A stretch of 64,000 nucleotides of DNA from Boswellia sacra (lineage: Eukaryota > Streptophyta > Magnoliopsida > Sapindales > Burseraceae): the NCBI GenBank assembly GCA_013180625.2, contig SNVD02015047.1:868001-932000 (forward strand). Reading direction: 5' to 3'. Positions 54,367-64,000 of the stretch are shown here, in pieces; the first letter of the stretch is position 1; each line of letters begins with the position of its first letter. Under the pieces are notes generated by a model. It was not told where the DNA came from and did not search any database. It saw only the letters and a list, made by a program, of their open reading frames with translations. The position numbers were made by a program, and so were the translations under genes.

Positions 54367-56156
54367 TGAGTGTATTTCCAGGCTTTACATATTTTTGCTC
54401 TCTCTCTCTATACATGTTTTGTTTGAAAGGGCATTTTAGTTAAATTTTCTATTCATTTTCCATCATCATAAATGACTCTCCAAGATGGCAAGCTAATGTG
54501 TTATATTAATCTGACTCGTTTGATAGTAGATGATGTTTATTTAGTATGTAGAATCTTGAAGTGAAAATTGTATGAGTGGCTGAGATTTTTGCATCACCTT
54601 CTCTTTAGCAATAGATTACTACTATACCTTAAAACTTGGTGGTCTTGGCGCCAGCAGTAGCAATGACTTGATGAAAATAAATACCTCTTGCATTCTTCAC
54701 TTCTTGGTGTCTCTGATGTACATGACTTTGATATAATTTTTTTGACTTGGAGAATGCCACTTTCGTTGCATCACATGTATCTCTTTGTGTATAAGCATTC
54801 AAGGACTGAATTGGAGTCAAACTTTAGATGCTCTTTTGTGTCTCATAAAAAATAAATATAAAAATAAAAAAGGTTTATCTGTGTGTGAATTTTTGTTCGT
54901 AATTCTATCTTTATAATTTATTTTATGTTTCCATTTGCATATGGAATGAGGGTGATCTGATTTTCAAAATCCTTTATTTGTGTCTGGTTATATATAGTTT
55001 CGTTAAGTTGTTGAGCTATATTTGTTGTTTTTAATTTTAGTATAAATTTAGATTTGTTTCTTTTACACTTAATCTAGAGATATCTTATATTGTTATGTCA
55101 ACTGCTTTGCTGGTTTATGATCTTTACATAATTTTTGGTTCAGATTCTGTTTGTTGTGTTGATCTAAGTTCTACACGATTAGCCAAGAAACTTCCATTTC
55201 CTCTGCTCATTGAAAATCTAAGTTAAGTGAGTTTTGCACATAGCCTGCACAATTCCCAGACCATGCAGGCTTTCATATCTCAGCGTTTGGATTATTGTTG
55301 GACCTTTAGCTCTTATTAGATGTTAAACAATGCGAATTATGATAGTGTTAAATTTGATTTGTTTGTTACAATATGTTTAAAACCATTTAAATGAGATGCT
55401 TTCATATTTCGTTTGTTCTTATATTTATATTGAATGCATATAATTATTGAAATGTTATACAATAATATTTTTTTAGACATGTGAACTCAATTTTTAGAAC
55501 AACAGGCAGGGATTAAATGAAAAAATATTTTTAAAAAAATAGAAAAGGCTTTTTGCGGCAGTTTCAAAACCGCTGCAAATATAAGTTTTTACGGCGGTTT
55601 CCGAACCGCCGCAAATTTTTACGGCGTTACAAAACCGCCGTAAAAGGGTGTCTCAAAATTTTGTCGAACCCTTTTACGTCGAACATTAAAACCGCCGTAT
55701 AAAGTTATTTACAGCGGGCTAAAACCGCCGTAAAAGCTTTTACTGCGGTTGTTTTTACGTCGGGCAGAAACCGCCGTAGAACCGCCGCAAAAACACTTTT
55801 GCGGCGGTTTTAGCCCGCCGTAAATGATCTTTTCTGTTGTAGTGAAGGTTGAAAAAAAATGAATGGATGAATGATATTTCATCCATTCTTTTCAGTAAAC
55901 TCATAGTCACTATAAAACTGCAATGATATATTCAGCCAAGCAATATTTATTATCTTATTTGTCTTATGCCTGTTACGGAATATTGTCAATGACTTGTTAT
56001 TATTCAAAATTTTGTATATTCGGTTAGAGGGGTCAATTTATTTAATTCTTTCCCATATATTAGACAGATGCTCAGAGTTTTTACATTTATATACACTGGG
56101 TTTTTTTTTCTTTTTTTTTTTGTTGGCTTAAATTTGTGACATTAAATTTCTTTTGC

Positions 56157-56610
56157 AGTAGTTTTGGTCAGAACCTAGAAGCAGGTATCGATGTCTGGGG
56201 AAACATCTTAATAATTGTGGTTATTTTGTTCGGAATGCTTTCGTTTTCCTCTTTAATTGCGGTGCTTCAGGTTCGTATGCATGTTTCATTCATCATTCCC
56301 CAATTTACTTTCATATATGTGCTAATTAATGAAGCATGCACGGAGAACCAACTTCATGTTTTGTGAAACAGATAATTATTGAGTTCTACGTTCAACCATA
56401 TGAAGCTAAGAAAATGAAGATAAAGGGGAGAGAGTAGTGGCAACTCTTTCAAAATGTACCTGAGGATCTCAAATCACAGATAAGGAAATACATTCAAGGT
56501 AACTGGCGAGAAATTGAATCTGTCAACTTAGAAAAAGTACTCAATATTGTTCCGGGGAGATCAGAGGGAAATTCACTCGTGAACTATGCTTTAGGACAGC
56601 TAATAAAAGT
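56157..56610 (+). pseudogene. CNGC copy B: filter/S6 exon and C-linker exon
   Basis: Exon 1 (56157-56270) reads FGQNLEAGIDVWGNILIIVV and ILFGMLSFSSLIAVLQ, with the GQN selectivity-filter triplet intact, then a GTTCGT donor. Exon 2 (56371-56610) reads IIIEFYVQPYEAKKMKIKGR, a stop, WQLFQNVPEDLKSQIRKYIQ, NWREIESVNLEKVLNIVPG and NYALGQLIK, then GTGAG. It is better kept than copy A but has a nonsense codon in the C-linker. The following intron (to about 57325) matches copy A, then the homology stops before the CNBD exon. Confidence 0.82.
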
Positions 56611-57325
56611 GAGTTCCTTTTGCACTCTTTGTAGAACTGCATGCTAAGTGTTCAAATCTTCTATACTACTCATTGGTTACCGATTCTATGTTAAGATAAC
56701 AAATAAGTACTAGCCGGCGAAACCCCAAAAAAATGAAAATTGAGATCCATTGGCATCTAATGTAAGTTGTATGTACATCGCAAGTAATATATTAGCCTTC
56801 ATCTCCAACGACTACACCATTTCTGTTCGCAAATTACATATCAATATGGATAAGATAGCTTTAAGCACAAAGAGAAAAAAAGCTAGTGCTAGGTTAAAAA
56901 CGACAAAATTTCTTAAATAATAAGGGAAAAGCTCAATACATGAAATACTTGTCCAATAAGTGCTTTCTAGCAATTAAGATGGTACTTGTTTGTGTATTTT
57001 AAGTTTTTGTTCTCAAAATATTTGAAAAGAATATATAGTTGATTTTTTTTTAATTTTAAAAATGATTTATATAAATTTAAATGCATTGGTAAATATATAT
57101 TTTTGAAAAATAGTTTTTTTTTTAAATAGAAACAAATAAAACAAAAGTAACTCAAAGAAGTAACCTGAGATGATTTTGGGACCTGAACTTTGTTCTGCAT
57201 ATTTTCTATTAGATTAGTGGAAGTTGCAAATTAAAATTCTCAACCTCTAATTTCATTCTACCCTCATACAGCAGCTGCATATTATATGTTTTCTCATCCT
57301 CATTCTTTATATATATATATATATG
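56611..57325 (+). pseudogene. CNGC copy B: truncated downstream intron
   Basis: Noncoding. TTTGCACTCTTTGTAGAACT and later CAACCTCTAATT and TCATTCTACCCTCAT match the copy A intron. The copy ends at a TA run (57308-57323) just where the CNBD exon should begin. The remaining exons are gone. Confidence 0.7.
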
Positions 57326-58739
57326 GGACAATATCAAATACTACCCCTGAGTTTTGGCTTAATCTCACTCGGAGAACAATTATACTATTTTCATCAAAAA
57401 CACTCCAGAACTTACATCAAATTCATAATCCAACTTTTTCCGTTAAAAAAACCACTAATAGAAAAATGAAAAGACTATTTTACCTCTTTTTTACATGCTT
57501 CTACACACTTAGATATTTTGAAGTCAAACTTCGTATTGTAATGACCAAAATACCCATAAAACAGAAAAAAAAAAAAGGAAATAAGGCATTTGAGCAACAA
57601 AAGACGAAAATAACATTCATTTAAACTGAATTATAACAAAGAGGGCATGCATGACCGTTGGGATATGAAGGTAGCACTGCATTTGGCTTATTAAAAAGCT
57701 TCATGGGTAGCCATTTTTAACCACATCTTGAAACTGAAATTCACACAAACTGATATAGCACATATAAGGAGCTTAAAATGAACTCTAGCAAGTAAATGAT
57801 AGCAAACACAAACTCTAGCAACCTCTAGAAAGTACACAACTCAAGTAGCACACAAACACAAACTCCATCACCTTCTTCATACCACACATAAACTCCTGAA
57901 ACTCCATCAACCATTTTCGTTCACACATAAACAATCATCATCACCACCCATTTTCAACCACATCACCTATTTTCAACCACAAATAAACTCATACTTCAGC
58001 CAAAAATCAATCAACTTCCAGTTCCTAAATATTTAAACCAAAAGCCAAATTACCATACACTCAAACTCCAAAAAATGAATCGAAAACCATCAACAACACA
58101 CTCAAACCAGTAGCCAAATTACCATATAACTCCACAAACTAGGAACAACATAAACTCCACAGTTAATCAATCATATATATGACCAAACTGCACAAACAAC
58201 ACAGTCAAAACAGGGGAAAAATTAGAAAAGCACAAATACTCAAAGTGGTAGCTACGATTATAATCTTCAAAATAGTTAAAAACAACTATAACCAGAATGT
58301 AATATGTCATTAACATATGTACTGCAACTAAATAGGATAGTTTACAGCATTTTACATGGAATAAAAAGCTAAAGCCAAAAGATGACAATTATATATAAAG
58401 ACTTTTGTAGATCTATTTCACAAAAAAAGACAAAAAAAATCCAGAAGAGTGGTCATTCACAATCTGGATCCCACCAAAATAAAGTAAACTATCAATGAGT
58501 TCATGTTTACTCCTAAAAAAGTTGTAATTCTGCAAGACAAATAAGAGAAAATAACGTAATTTCAATCCTTGGTTATTTTTACATGTGTTTTGCTAAATAA
58601 TGCAACTAATAAACAATGTTTGATATAACTGTCGGTCACTCAATTGGTGGTGGCTATGAGCTACCAACTTGAACAACATCAGCTCTTTGCCCATTTGGAT
58701 CCTTAAACATGTGCTAGAACACTATTACTGCAAAAAAAA
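57326..58739. other. Noncoding DNA
   Basis: No gene. The start (CAATATCAAATACTACCCCTG) looks like the edge of a repeat, possibly a Mutator-type terminus, but no partner was found. 57770-58140 is rich in CACAAACACAAACTCC-type words. Confidence 0.45.
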
Positions 58740-60916
58740 AAAAAAGATAAAATAGCTATAATTGACATATTCATTTTTTTTTTTTACATGTCTTGGCCAT
58801 TTAGAAGTGCTTCCAGAAGTTGTTTTCCTTTTCTCAAGGCAGGTTCTTTTGTTATGGCCCATATCTATACATATAGTGCACTTCAATGTGAAGTACATAT
58901 TCCTTTTACTAGATCGCTGCCCTTCTTCTGGTCCTCTTCTCCTTGAAAATTTTGGTCTGCCCGCCTTCCTTCTTGTTGCAAGTGGCTCCAATTCATTACA
59001 TTGCACTTTAGGCCATTCCCTCCTATCTGGATCAGGCCTTATTATGTGAGAGTAAGTCTTCACATAGTACTTTTCTTCAATATATTTGCCACAAAATTAC
59101 TAGCATCCAGCCTTCTATCATTGATACACCCTATTGTATGGTTGCAAGGGATGCCGGAAACTTCATATTTACCACAAGAGCAGGTATGGTTTTGTAGATC
59201 TACCAAGCCACTGGTTCTCAATTTCTTCATGACATTTGGGGGAAACTCAGTATACCACTTTTGACATTCCTCAAACCTTTAAAAAAAAAAAAAGAGAGAG
59301 AGAGAAAAATGTTAGAAATTGTCAAATAATTAAACAAATGCATACAATATTTAAATTAAGCTAAGGATGTCTCACTACATCTCCCTTGTTTAATTCATAA
59401 TTTTCCTTCGTATCTCCTCTAGAATTGTCAAGATAAGCAAGGATCTTATGTCATCAATCTAGGAGTTGAACTTTCTGACATATTATTTGTTAACTGATCA
59501 TTCTTGATTGTAGTGTCATATGCATGCCTTGACCAGTAGAGAGAGGGAATGTCATTGAGGTACTTATATGCAACGAGGAATGTTGTTTGAATCTCTTTCA
59601 TCGCTGACTCAAAATCAGATCTGTTTGATGCTTTACTTGCCCGAAAGAAGAGTTGTCTGAACTCATTTTTTGTTGATTTCCTCATACTGTTGATGTATAT
59701 GTGCATTGCACAAAATCTCCTCCCTGCATATGGCCAACACTCAGTCAAAGCAAGTTGTAAGCCCTTTTGTCTATCTACCATGAAGCACATTGGCATGCCT
59801 GGTGCATCAACTCCACCAATATACTCTCCAAGCAATTACCTTAGAAACCAAGTCCAAGTGACAATGTTTTCAACCTCACACACAGCCATTGAAATTGGAA
59901 AGACACCATTGTTACAATCCAATGATGCAGCTGACAATAAAACTCCACCAAAAGGTCCCTTCAAGTGGCAGCCATCCAAACCAATCAACGGTCTACACCT
60001 CTCAATGAAACCTATTTTTTGCGATGGAAAACTAATAAACACCTTATTGAACTTAGGGTTTAAGGATATAAGAGATACGTAAGCCTACACTATAGCCTTG
60101 CTATTTGGGTTTGATATAAGCAATGCATTTGCATACCTATGCATCATGTTATAACTATGTGGATGATCCTCACTTATCATCTCCAAAGCCTTGAGTTTTG
60201 CCCTATACCCCATATGCTTGCTAGGTTACAACCCAAATTTGTTTTCAATTCTGTAAGCATAAACTTAATATCCAAATTCAGGTTAACTCTTAATTGGCCA
60301 GCAAAATACCTAGCAATCAATGCTGAATTCATCTCATCAGTGCTAGTTAACTTTGAACAGTCATGTTCGTCTTCGTATTCCTTTATTTGAAAGATGTCAG
60401 TGCCCAAAACCCGAGATGCATGGATATGCCAATTACATTCTTCATCAACACACTTTGTAGTAAACCTAGACTTCTCATTATTAACCCTTGCCAACCTAAT
60501 GCCAGCTTGAGCACAATATTCCCTAAGAACTCTTCTGAAGTGTTTCACACCATCAAAACACTGCCCTACATGGAAACGAACCTTACCATCACTCTCCAAC
60601 TTGAACTAATTTTTATGGCAAAAGTTCTGTAGTTGTTCAACTGAAGTTGTTCATCCTCAGAATCATTAAATGACCATATCTCATCATGATCACTATCACA
60701 ATTATCCATGTAGTTTTTCACCTTCTTTCCAATATCAACAACAACTATCTCATGTGAACTACTTACATTCCTACCCTCCACATTACTAATTTCAACATCT
60801 CCTGCCTTGAATTTATCACATGAGGCATCATTGACATCATTTTTATCATCTTGATTGTCTCCAATAAAGTCAGCATTGTTAAAATTATTTGTATGGAATA
60901 AAACCATTTTCACCAC
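58740..60916 (-). pseudogene. MuDR/MULE transposase pseudogene
   Basis: The minus strand encodes, in broken frames, a Mutator-type transposase. An acidic N-terminal segment (60916-60566) is followed by the MuDR N-terminal domain: FHVGQCFDGVKHFRRVLREY, RVNNEKSRFTTKCVDEECNW, HIHASRVLGTDIFQIKEYED (60599-60177). The catalytic core has PLIGLDGCHLKGPFGGVLLS (first Asp, 59980), then MCFMVDRQKGLQLAL (second Asp) and RRFCAMHIYINSM. WYTEFPPNVMKKL and a SWIM zinc finger CSCGKYEVSGIPCNH (59190-59145) follow. A C-terminal CCHC-like knuckle, LKCTICIDMGHNKRTC (58900-58830), ends it. Frameshifts near 60580, 59440 and 59080 inactivate it. No terminal repeats could be paired. Confidence 0.9.
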
Positions 60917-61310
60917 TGTAAAAAATAAAAAATGAAAAATGTTAAAATTACAACAATTATTAAATCATAGCAACGCTAAACAAACATACAAAATTAGATT
61001 TTAATAATATTATTAAAAAATTTAATTTAATAATACCACTTTAAATTAACTTTGAAGAGCATATCGAGTAGCACGAGAGTTAAGTTACAAATGTTTCTCT
61101 ATATACTATACTTTCACATTAAACAAGAATCAATAAAATATGTCATTGATACTTTCATGTTAAAAAAGAATCAATCAAATACGTCATTGTTCAATTAGAA
61201 ATTGGTAATTCATATATCTAAAAAATGCAAGAATCCAAATGCAAATAATGTTGAAGGAAAAAGAAATATATGTATACATTAATTATCTAATAAACATGGA
61301 GAGAAAGCGA

Positions 61311-61349
<39 letters not shown>

Positions 61350-61960
61350 TTTATGTTTTGCCATGAGTAAAATATTGTCTTTTTTGGGAATAAGTAATGG
61401 TTATTTTCATTTTAAAGCAAATAGAACATGCAAACTCTAATATATTGGCTAAGATACTGACTTTTTAGAGAATAAGTAATGGTTATTTTAATGTTAAAGC
61501 AAATAGCACAGACAAATTCTATTGAATAAAAGAAAGTGGACAAGCATGAATGTACTTTTTTATTGAATAAATAGTACATTCCATAATTGAATTGATTGAA
61601 AATCCTAATTAATCATGAATGCATAAACATTTACATCCAGAAACGATTCAATGTCACTTAGATGTGTATTCTAAACATAATGCCATATGAAATTGAATCC
61701 AAATTATACTTAACTCAATGGGGTTTATTTAAGTTGAACTATTAAACAAAAATTACTAAAAAGGTAATCATAACCTGTTAAACTTAGACACACATGCATA
61801 CGTGGAAATCCAGTGGTTGTATCTACATTATTACTAATGTAGTTAAAGGTTTAGCCTTACAAATTCTATGGACATTTTACTTTAATTTATTAATTTTGTA
61901 TAGATTTCCATTTTATGTATTTAATTAAGCTACTGTTTTCTTTCTATATAAATACTTTTT
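60917..61960. other. Noncoding AT-rich DNA with GA microsatellite
   Basis: No gene. It contains a (GA)n microsatellite at 61318-61345. It may include the upstream part of the MULE, but no inverted terminal repeat was recognised. Confidence 0.5.
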
Positions 61961-62222
61961 GACCATTACTCTTTTACTTTCTTGACACTTCCCAGCCTAT
62001 TTCCCTAGTCAAAAAGTGAAGATTTACTTTAAAATTACAGCATTGCATAAGTCAACGACTTGTTTGGAGCCAAGAGAATAAAACGAAAACATTGACCATT
62101 ACTCTTTCACTTTCTTGACACCTTCCAACGAATTTCCCAAGTCAAAAAGTTAAGATTTATTTTTAAATTAAAGTATTGCATAAGTCAACGACTTGTTTGG
62201 AGCCAAGAGAATAAAACAAAAG
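61961..62222. repeat. Tandem duplication of about 130 bp
   Basis: Units 61961-62093 and 62094-62222 both begin GACCATTACTCTTT. They share GCATAAGTCAACGACTTG and TTTGGAGCCAAGAGAATAAA. They differ at roughly fifteen positions by eye. Confidence 0.93.
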
Positions 62223-62488
62223 CTAACTATTACAAGTAAAAACTAAAAACCCATGTATATATTTAGATTGAAACATATTCAAAGGATTCTGGCTATCTAA
62301 AATATTTGAGAAGTCTTAAATTAACATATTGAACCATTATGAATCACAAAATTAAATATGGAACCAGTAAATATTACTTGTTACAAATGATTTTAAACAG
62401 TAAACAGAAGGATATCTAGAGTCCATAAAGTTAGTACTGAGCTTGAGGAACAATATAGTATCAGCAATGATTTAACAATAGTACTCTA

Positions 62489-62680
62489 AGGGCCCGTTTG
62501 GAAGACGGGCTTAGCATGGGACTGGATAACAGATAAGGATTAATTATCCTGGACCCATGTTTGGTAACTTACATGGGTTAGGTTTAATAATCTTAACAGT
62601 AAAATAAGCCTAAATTTCCAGGACTATCTAGTCCCGTTCTCCACCATGGGACAGCTTGGGACGGGGACTAATTAAGGCAT
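62489..62680. mobile_element. Possible MITE (GGGCCCGTTTGG end)
   Basis: GGGCCCGTTTGGAAGACGGG is a common left terminus of plant PIF/Harbinger-type MITEs. The interior has short inverted blocks (CCATGTTTGG/CATGGG). No right terminus is identified. Confidence 0.35.
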
Positions 62681-62689
62681 ACGGATTGT

Positions 62690-64000
62690 GCTTCTCTCTG
62701 CTTTCTTCTCCTCAACCTAAGCCAGAAAGCCATCTTCTCTTTGGACTAGAACTCAGGTAAAGAATCAAAAATTTGACTCCCTCTCTCTTTTTCTCTCAAA
62801 TTTCTTTCACCCACTGGATTATATCCATTATCTTAATAATTTCTTTATTCTTTTTCAATTTTTTTCCAGATTTTTACTTGTATTTCTTTCGAGGCAGGAT
62901 TTTGCTGCTGTCTTTTTGAGCTGCGGGCAACTTGGATCAGGTACTTCTTCACTTTCTTTCTTTGTTTCTTTAGTTGATTTCTTTGTTTTGGATGTTTTGG
63001 TGCGATTTTGGCATCTGGATTCTTGGTTTTGTGATGTTTCGGCTTCTGGGTTTTGTCAAGTTGGGATTCTGATTCTTGTTTTAGGTTGAGTAGTTTTAGT
63101 TTAGTTTTCTCTAGGCTATAAATGGCGGCTTGATTTGTGTTAACTTCAACATTCGGCAATTTATTTCTTGTGTTAACTTCAACATTCGGCTATAAATGGC
63201 CACCATTCCTTCAGGAAAGCAATTTATTTTTAAGTTTTGCTGCTCTTCTCAAATAGCCAACGGATAACATTTGCATACCTAAAATTACAAGGAATGGTGG
63301 GTTAAATTAAAATTTCTTTGAAGAAAAATTGAGCATGTAAGTAATGATTCATTTGAAGAAAGTTGCAGATACATTTCCACGATCAGGTTTCAGGTATCCA
63401 GAATGCTTTATATGAAATGAGCAAGCACAAACTTTTGTCTTTTTCATGCTCATTTATTTATTCAAAGTACTAACTTCTCTTTTCAGTCACTTTAGTAATT
63501 GTCTCGGCTGTGATTATGGTAGTGGCTGCACTTTTGTTTTAGACTTGAATGGGGTCATTTGGGCAGTGATGTCATGTCGGATGGGGTCACACATCTCTCC
63601 ATCATTTCCTCTCATACATAGTGCCCAAACCATAGTAATAATAAGATCATGAGCAATTCACCTTGGTCTAACAGTTGCAGGTGGACCGGTTACTTACACA
63701 GGTCCAGTAACATTTGTCTTTGTGGCATAGTTTCATTTTCATTGAGTGGACCATTATACACTTATGCATTGTACACCCTCTTCTTTATCGATTGTGACCA
63801 CAAAGACTCAACACTACATGTTAAATTTATTCCTCTCTTCTGGTATTTTTTGTGTGCATGTATATATATCTTTTCCATCATCACATTTGGCACACTACAC
63901 ACCACACAGCCATGTATTCAGATATATAATATTTTGATTTTCACTCTATCGCCTATATATGGTAGATAAATCGATGGCACTCCACAAATTCTTTTATCAT
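62690..64000 (+). other. UTR/promoter-like DNA, no defined gene
   Basis: A CT-rich leader-like stretch (62695-62815) is followed by CTTGGATCAG with a GTACTTC donor-like site (62932-62947) and a T-rich stretch. This looks like a plant 5' UTR with its first intron. 62985-63080 resembles 36190-36330 inside the MULE-like element. The frames near 63446-63969 show no family motif. A gene could begin here and continue past the window end. Confidence 0.35.

Larger units (their letters stand above)
53075..55844. mobile_element. CACTA-C: gene-carrying CACTA transposon
   Basis: Starts CACTACAAGAAAAGAG, ends TTCTGTTGTAGTG, flanked by the exact 3-bp duplication AAG (53072-53074 and 55845-55847). Subterminal TTTACGGCGG / CCGCCGTAAA repeats are dense at both ends (53105-53180, 55550-55825) and match those of CACTA-A. 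The 2770-bp element has no transposase. The interior carries an antisense CDC48C-like piece, a CDC73 piece and a third unidentified exon-like piece. It sits in an intron of CNGC copy B. The 54.4-55.5 kb part is AT-rich and empty. Confidence 0.94.

Noticed and set aside
58762..59049. 95-codon plus-strand frame over the MULE C-terminus
   Set aside because: Shadow of the minus-strand zinc knuckle and SWIM-containing transposase.

Overview
This is a stretch of a flowering-plant nuclear genome, most likely a eudicot. It is very AT-rich. It holds plant-type families (CRK/DUF26 receptors, CNGC channels, R2R3-MYB, LOG) broken by introns, and most of it is transposable-element sequence. I cannot name the species. 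I see no rRNA, tRNA, organellar or viral genes. The only protein gene that reads open from start to stop with a promoter-like TATA box is a secreted DUF26 protein (19467-20288, minus). The other host-like coding sequences are pseudogenes or fragments carried inside transposons.

Layout. 1-2.1 kb: AT-rich DNA, a TC microsatellite and an R2R3-MYB pseudogene. 2.2-13.5 kb: a minus-strand Ty1/Copia element (Copia-1). Its LTR carries a 764-bp hAT element and its RNase H is split by CACTA-A (3812-7257). Its gag end is joined to a 5'-truncated plus-strand Ty3/Gypsy chromovirus. 13.6-18.4 kb: CACTA-B. 19.4-28 kb: the DUF26 gene, an 80-bp minisatellite, hAT elements, and a CRK kinase pseudogene broken by two hAT insertions. 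28.8-35.3 kb: a minus-strand Athila-like Gypsy remnant (LTR, then pol) with an intronless LOG pseudogene between pol and LTR. 35.3-57.3 kb: two tandem, decayed copies of a CNGC gene. Copy A holds a 6.7-kb Mutator-like element (itself hit by a hAT) and a full-length Copia (Copia-2, itself hit by a solo LTR). Copy B holds CACTA-C. 58.7-60.9 kb: a MuDR-type transposase pseudogene on the minus strand. 61-64 kb: simple repeats, a 130-bp tandem duplication and UTR/promoter-like DNA.

The most interesting signal is three CACTA elements, all with matching 3-bp target duplications, each carrying pieces of unrelated host genes: A has R2R3-MYB and CASTOR/POLLUX channel pieces; B has HBS1-like GTPase exons fused to a TOM1-like piece; C has an antisense CDC48C/NVL-like piece fused to CDC73/parafibromin, giving a 278-codon open frame. 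Second is the LOG copy in the position where an env-like ORF would lie in an Athila-type element. Third is a hAT family rich in TCGTGT words, present three times with exact 8-bp target duplications. Family names rest on reading translated motifs; no database search was possible.
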